The notes beneath the pieces were generated by a model. It ran no database searches and was not told the DNA's origin. It worked only from the letters and a program-made list of their open reading frames with translations. The position numbers and the translations under genes were made by a program. Source: Alphaproteobacteria bacterium (GTDB lineage Bacteria; Pseudomonadota; Alphaproteobacteria; TMED109). From it: DNA of 64,000 nucleotides. Below, one piece after another: positions 60,345-64,000 of the stretch. The stretch's first letter is position 1. Each line of letters starts with the position of its first letter. The DNA lies in assembly GCA_022825705.1 (NCBI GenBank), contig JAJDWH010000043.1:62001-126000 (forward strand), given 5' to 3'.

Positions 60345-61742
60345 ATGAAGACCCTGAACGCGATCCGCATGGCTGGCCGGGAGATCCTGCCCCTCATCGA
60401 GGGCGGGAAGGGGATCTCGGTGACCAACGGCCGGAGCGCGGGAGCGTGGGCGTTCGCCGGCGGCGTGGGCACCTTCTCCGGCGTGAACGCGGACTCGCTG
60501 GATGCCAAGGGGCGCGTGATTCCCCAGATCTACTCTGGCAGGACGCGCGTCGAACGGCACGAGGAGCTGGTCCGGTACTCGATCGCCGGCGGCGTCACCC
60601 AGGCGCAAATCGCCCATGAGGAGCGTCGCGGCGAAGGCCGACTGCACGTCAACATCCTGTGGGAAATGGGCGGGGCCCGCCGGGTGCTCGAGGGCATTCT
60701 GGCGCGTGCGAAGGGACTGATTCATGGCGTTACCTGCGGCGCCGGCATGCCGTACAAGCTCAGTGAAATCGCGGCCCGATTCGGGGTGTACTACTACCCC
60801 ATCGTGAGTTCGGCGCGGGCATTCCGCGTGCTGTTCCGGCGCTCCTACCACCGCAATCCGGAATGGCTGGGCGGCGTCGTCTACGAGGATCCGTGGCTGG
60901 CCGGCGGTCACAACGGACTGTCGAACGCGGAAGATCCGAAACAGCCTGAACCGCCGTATCCGCGCGTGACCGCGCTCCGCAGGGAAATGTCGGCGGTCGG
61001 CCTCGCCGACACGCCCATCATCATCGCGGGCGGGGTGTGGTATCTCCGCGACTGGGCGGACTGGATCGACAACCCCGAGCTGGGGCCCGTCGCGTTCCAG
61101 TTCGGTACGCGTCCGCTGCTGACCGCAGAGAGCCCGATTTCGCCGCAGTGGAAGAAACGCCTGCTCACGCTCAAGCACGGGGATGTCAGCCTGCACCGGC
61201 ACAGCCCGACGGGCTTCTACTCGTCGGCGGTACGGAACAAGTTCCTCGAGGAGCTCGATGAGCGGAGCCTCCGCCAGGTGCCGTATGCGCTGGCAGCGGA
61301 GGAAGACCGGACGGAGGCGGTCGAGGTGGGGGCCAGGAAGCGCCGGGTGTGGATGACCCCGGCCGACGCATCGTGTGCCCGCGAATGGATGGCGGCCGGG
61401 CACACGGAAGGCCTCCGGACCCCGGCGCAGACGATGCTGTTCGTCTCGCCGGATCGGGCACGGTCGATTCGCCGGGACCAGACCGAGTGCATGGGCTGCC
61501 TGTCCCAGTGCCTGTTCTCCAACTGGGCTGACAACGAGGACCACCGCACGGGCCGGAAGGCCGATCCGCGGAGCTTCTGTATCCAGAAGACCTTGCAGGA
61601 CATTGCCCACAACGCCGACGTCGACACGCAGCTCATGTTCGCGGGCCACAACGCTTGGCGGTTTGCCGAGGACCCGTTCTACGAGGGCGGTTTCATTCCG
61701 ACCGTCCGCCAGCTGGTCGCCCGCTTGCAGACGGGGGACTAG
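60345..61742 (+). CDS. FMN-dependent NPD/nitronate monooxygenase family oxidoreductase
   Basis: 465 residues from ATG 60345, longer than a typical 2-nitropropane dioxygenase (about 350). The barrel has HVNILWEMGG, then GVTCGAGMPY, and the FMN-phosphate region IIIAGGVWYL and FQFGTRPLL. The C-terminal 120 residues are an added domain with a cysteine motif CMGCLSQC and many Asp and His residues, which may bind a metal or a cluster. The substrate is unknown. Confidence 0.85.
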   Translation: MKTLNAIRMAGREILPLIEGGKGISVTNGRSAGAWAFAGGVGTFSGVNADSLDAKGRVIPQIYSGRTRVERHEELVRYSIAGGVTQAQIAHEERRGEGRLHVNILWEMGGARRVLEGILARAKGLIHGVTCGAGMPYKLSEIAARFGVYYYPIVSSARAFRVLFRRSYHRNPEWLGGVVYEDPWLAGGHNGLSNAEDPKQPEPPYPRVTALRREMSAVGLADTPIIIAGGVWYLRDWADWIDNPELGPVAFQFGTRPLLTAESPISPQWKKRLLTLKHGDVSLHRHSPTGFYSSAVRNKFLEELDERSLRQVPYALAAEEDRTEAVEVGARKRRVWMTPADASCAREWMAAGHTEGLRTPAQTMLFVSPDRARSIRRDQTECMGCLSQCLFSNWADNEDHRTGRKADPRSFCIQKTLQDIAHNADVDTQLMFAGHNAWRFAEDPFYEGGFIPTVRQLVARLQTGD

Positions 61743-61844
61743 GGACGCACGCGGCCGCCCGAAACGCCCCTATAGTGTCTCGGGCCGAAATCGCCGACGT
61801 GCCCCGCGAGTCGGTCGGACTGTTCGGGTGCAGCTAGGAGACGG

Positions 61845-63500
61845 ATGATGCCGGACGACGCAGCCAGCCCGTTCCTTTCGAATCCGGACGCCGACTTCGA
61901 CGCAGTCATTGTCGGGGCCGGGGTCGCGGGGCTGTACGCCATTTACCGCTTGCGGAAGCTCGGCCTCAGGGTGCGGGCCTACGAGACGGGGGACGGTGTC
62001 GGCGGAACCTGGTTCTGGAACCGATATCCCGGTTGCCGCTGCGACGTCGAGAGCCTCGAGTACTCCTTCTCCTTCGACGAGGATCTGCAGCAGGAATGGG
62101 AGTGGCCGGAACGGTACGGCACCCAGCCTGAGATCCTGAAGTACATCGACCACGTGGTCGAGCGGTTCGACCTGATGCGGGACGTCCAGCTGAACACGCG
62201 GATCACGGCGGCAGCGTTCGACGAGGACACGCTGCTGTGGACGCTGACGACGGAGGCGGGGGAGCAGGTGACCGCGCCGGTCTGCATCATGGCTGCCGGC
62301 AATCTCTCCACGCCGCGCCGCCCGGCCTACCCGGGCCTCGATGCATTCGAAGGCAAGTCGTACCACACGGGGCTCTGGCCGAAGGGCGGCGTCGACTTCA
62401 CCGGCCTGAGGGTGGGCGTCGTCGGCACGGGTTCGTCCGGCGTGCAGTCGATCCCGCATATCGCGGCGCAGGCAGCGCAGCTGACCGTGTTCCAGCGTAC
62501 CGCCAATTTCATTCTGCCGGCGCGCAACCGCCCGCACGAACCCGAGACCGTGCGCGAGCACAAGGCGAGGTATGCCGAGCGCCGGCTCGCCGCGTTTGAC
62601 ACGCCGTTCGGAATCGCGGGCTATCCGCCGCCGACCAAGAAGGCGCTGGAGGCCGCGTCGGAAGAACGCCGCGCCCAGTACGAGGCCAAGTGGCAGGAGG
62701 GTGGCAGCATCAGCTTCCTGTTCTCGTACACCGATCTGCTTCAGGACATCGACGCCAACGAGACCGCGGCGGAATTCGTGCGCGACAAGATTCGTCAGAC
62801 GGTGAAGGATCCGGTGACCGCAGAACGCCTGTGTCCGGACAATCACCCGATCGGCACGAAACGCCTGATCCTCGATACCAACTATTTCGAGACCTACAAC
62901 GAACCGCACGTGTCGCTCGTGGACCTCCGGGAGACCCCGATCGAGACGATCACGCGCAGCGGAATCCGGACGGCGGATGCGGAGTTCGATCTGGATGCGA
63001 TCGTGTTTGCGACCGGCTTCGACGCCATGACCGGCGCGATGCTCGCGATCGACATCCGGGTGAAGGACGGGATTACCCTTGAGGAGCAGTGGACCGGAGG
63101 GCCGCGCACCTACCTCGGCTTGATGGTGGCGGGGCTCCCCAACCTGTTCATGGTCACCGGTCCGCAGAGCCCTGGCGTGAAGAGCCAGATGATCCTGTCG
63201 ATCGAGATGCACGTCGACTGGATCGCCGAGTGCCTCGAGCGGATGCGGCGCAACGGTCAGCGGCGGATCGTCGCGACCGCGAAGGCGCAGGAGGAATGGG
63301 TGAACCACGTCCGCGAGGTGGCGGAAGCGACGCTCTATCCCCAGGCCAACTCCTGGTACATGGGCGCCAACATCCCGGGCAAGCCCCGCGTCTTCATGCC
63401 CTACGTGGGCGGAGTGCACACGTACAAGAAGGTCTGCGACGAGGTCGTCGCCAAGGGGTACGAGGGCTTCGTGCTAAGCGGAGAGAAGGTCGGGGCATAG
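61845..63500 (+). CDS. Flavin-dependent Baeyer-Villiger monooxygenase
   Basis: 551 residues. FAD motif VGAGVAGLYAIYRL near residue 24, the GGTWFWNRYPG active-site segment, the BVMO fingerprint FEGKSYHTGLWP near residue 168, and a second Rossmann motif VGTGSSGVQ for NADPH. It inserts oxygen next to a ketone to give an ester or lactone, in the style of cyclohexanone monooxygenase. Its neighbours (an NPD flavoprotein and hydroxyacid dehydrogenase) suggest xenobiotic or terpenoid ketone breakdown. Confidence 0.93.
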   Translation: MMPDDAASPFLSNPDADFDAVIVGAGVAGLYAIYRLRKLGLRVRAYETGDGVGGTWFWNRYPGCRCDVESLEYSFSFDEDLQQEWEWPERYGTQPEILKYIDHVVERFDLMRDVQLNTRITAAAFDEDTLLWTLTTEAGEQVTAPVCIMAAGNLSTPRRPAYPGLDAFEGKSYHTGLWPKGGVDFTGLRVGVVGTGSSGVQSIPHIAAQAAQLTVFQRTANFILPARNRPHEPETVREHKARYAERRLAAFDTPFGIAGYPPPTKKALEAASEERRAQYEAKWQEGGSISFLFSYTDLLQDIDANETAAEFVRDKIRQTVKDPVTAERLCPDNHPIGTKRLILDTNYFETYNEPHVSLVDLRETPIETITRSGIRTADAEFDLDAIVFATGFDAMTGAMLAIDIRVKDGITLEEQWTGGPRTYLGLMVAGLPNLFMVTGPQSPGVKSQMILSIEMHVDWIAECLERMRRNGQRRIVATAKAQEEWVNHVREVAEATLYPQANSWYMGANIPGKPRVFMPYVGGVHTYKKVCDEVVAKGYEGFVLSGEKVGA

Positions 63501-63531
63501 ACGCCCGCCGGGCCCGCGCGGTCGGTGACCC

Positions 63532-64000
63532 TCAGGAGCCGCGGTACGGGGCGCGGTTGATCGGTTCCTCGCCCCGCGAGACGCGGACCACGTTGCCGAG
63601 GGCGACCTCGAAATTCCGCCGCTTTGACTGGAAGGTCTGGCCGCCGACATGCGGCGTGACGAGCAGGCGCTTCCGCGCCGGACCGGACAGCCTGAGAAAC
63701 GGATGATCGGGGGGCAGCGGTTCCGCTTCGAACACGTCGAAGCCGGCTGCCCCGAGCCGACCGGACTCAAGGGCGTCGGCGATGGCGCCGTCGTCGACGA
63801 CTCCGCCCCGGCCCACGTGAATGAGCATCGCGCCGGGCTTCAGGAGACCGACACGCCGGCGGTCGAGCACGTGGCGGGTATCACTGCGACCAGGCAGCGC
63901 CACCGCGACGATGTCGCAGTTCGCGAGCAGTTCGTCGATCGGCACCGCCGGCACCGCCGGGTCCTGCTGGTTCCGGTGCGCAGCCCGCACCACGTCGAGC
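63532..64000 (-). CDS. D-2-hydroxyacid dehydrogenase, C-terminal part (runs off window)
   Basis: About 156 residues of the C-terminal half. It retains the NAD-domain motifs VALPGRSDTRHVLDRR, the HVGRGGVVDD loop, and LLVTPHVGG with the catalytic histidine. Proteins of this family reduce 2-keto acids or oxidise D-3-phosphoglycerate or glyoxylate analogues. The N-terminus lies beyond base 64000. It converges with the monooxygenase gene. Confidence 0.9.
   Translation of the reverse strand, partial: LDVVRAAHRNQQDPAVPAVPIDELLANCDIVAVALPGRSDTRHVLDRRRVGLLKPGAMLIHVGRGGVVDDGAIADALESGRLGAAGFDVFEAEPLPPDHPFLRLSGPARKRLLVTPHVGGQTFQSKRRNFEVALGNVVRVSRGEEPINRAPYRGS

Noticed and set aside
58205-60508. A 767-codon minus-strand open frame opposite pnp
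   Set aside because: Antisense of pnp, with composition expected of a shadow frame and no motif.

Overview
The window is high in G+C (about two-thirds by eye) and reads as a chromosomal segment of an aerobic, heterotrophic alphaproteobacterium, probably of a Rhodospirillales-like lineage. The evidence is gene order and alphaproteobacterial families: a full aa3 cytochrome oxidase operon with CoxF-like, DUF983 and SURF1 genes running into thrC and an M16 peptidase; DUF4164-like gene, zapA, candidate 6S RNA and 5-formyl-THF cyclo-ligase; DUF2794; metK-trmB; and nusA-ylxR-infB-rbfA-truB-rpsO-pnp. No transposase, integrase, rRNA or CRISPR array was seen.

Layout. 1-12.5 kb, minus strand: a partial Rieske oxygenase, a SAF-domain oxidoreductase, a GNAT acetyltransferase, an M16 peptidase, thrC, heme A synthase, and the oxidase structural and assembly genes ctaC, ctaD, ctaB, coxF, ctaG, coxC, DUF983 and surf1. 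12.7-25.6 kb, metabolic genes: an FAD amine/hydroxyacid oxidase, an orphan TRAP substrate-binding protein, the zapA-6S-fau group, a DHA2 exporter, an enolase-superfamily enzyme, rpmJ, glycolate oxidase glcDEF and a Tat-exported intradiol dioxygenase. 25.8-42.1 kb, a more accessory zone: three vapBC-type toxin-antitoxin modules (the last toxin interrupted by a stop), DinB and GNAT proteins, and a zinc-limitation island. 42.2-49.4 kb: glutathione-dependent formaldehyde dehydrogenase, rlmE, guaB, a TPR protein, guaA, a cpYpsA SLOG protein, a thioesterase, DUF2794 and tRNA-Leu(CAA). 49.4-51.3 kb: no intact gene, apparently decayed DNA. 51.3-60.3 kb: the transcription/translation cluster nusA to pnp. 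60.3-64 kb: an NPD-family flavoprotein, a Baeyer-Villiger monooxygenase and a partial D-2-hydroxyacid dehydrogenase.

The most interesting part is the zinc island (28.6-37.0 kb). A Zur repressor, a 44-residue membrane peptide translationally coupled on both sides, and ZnuC, ZnuB and ZnuA form one operon. It is followed by a COG0523-family protein that has lost every nucleotide-binding motif but keeps the CxCC metal motif. Next comes a Tat-exported cyclase-family protein whose promoter carries a Zur-like operator over the -10 box. A convergent unit encodes an intact COG0523 GTPase and a WD40 protein. I infer a zinc-starvation response that pairs a true metal-chaperone GTPase with a pseudo-GTPase.

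Two signs of rearrangement stand out. The alphaproteobacterial metK-trmB-rimP-nusA order is split: trmB ends at 37.9 kb beside a toxin-antitoxin module, nusA starts at 51.3 kb beside decayed sequence, and rimP is at neither break. A decayed internal fragment of glcF, about 13.6 kb from the intact gene, lies beside the same toxin-antitoxin module.
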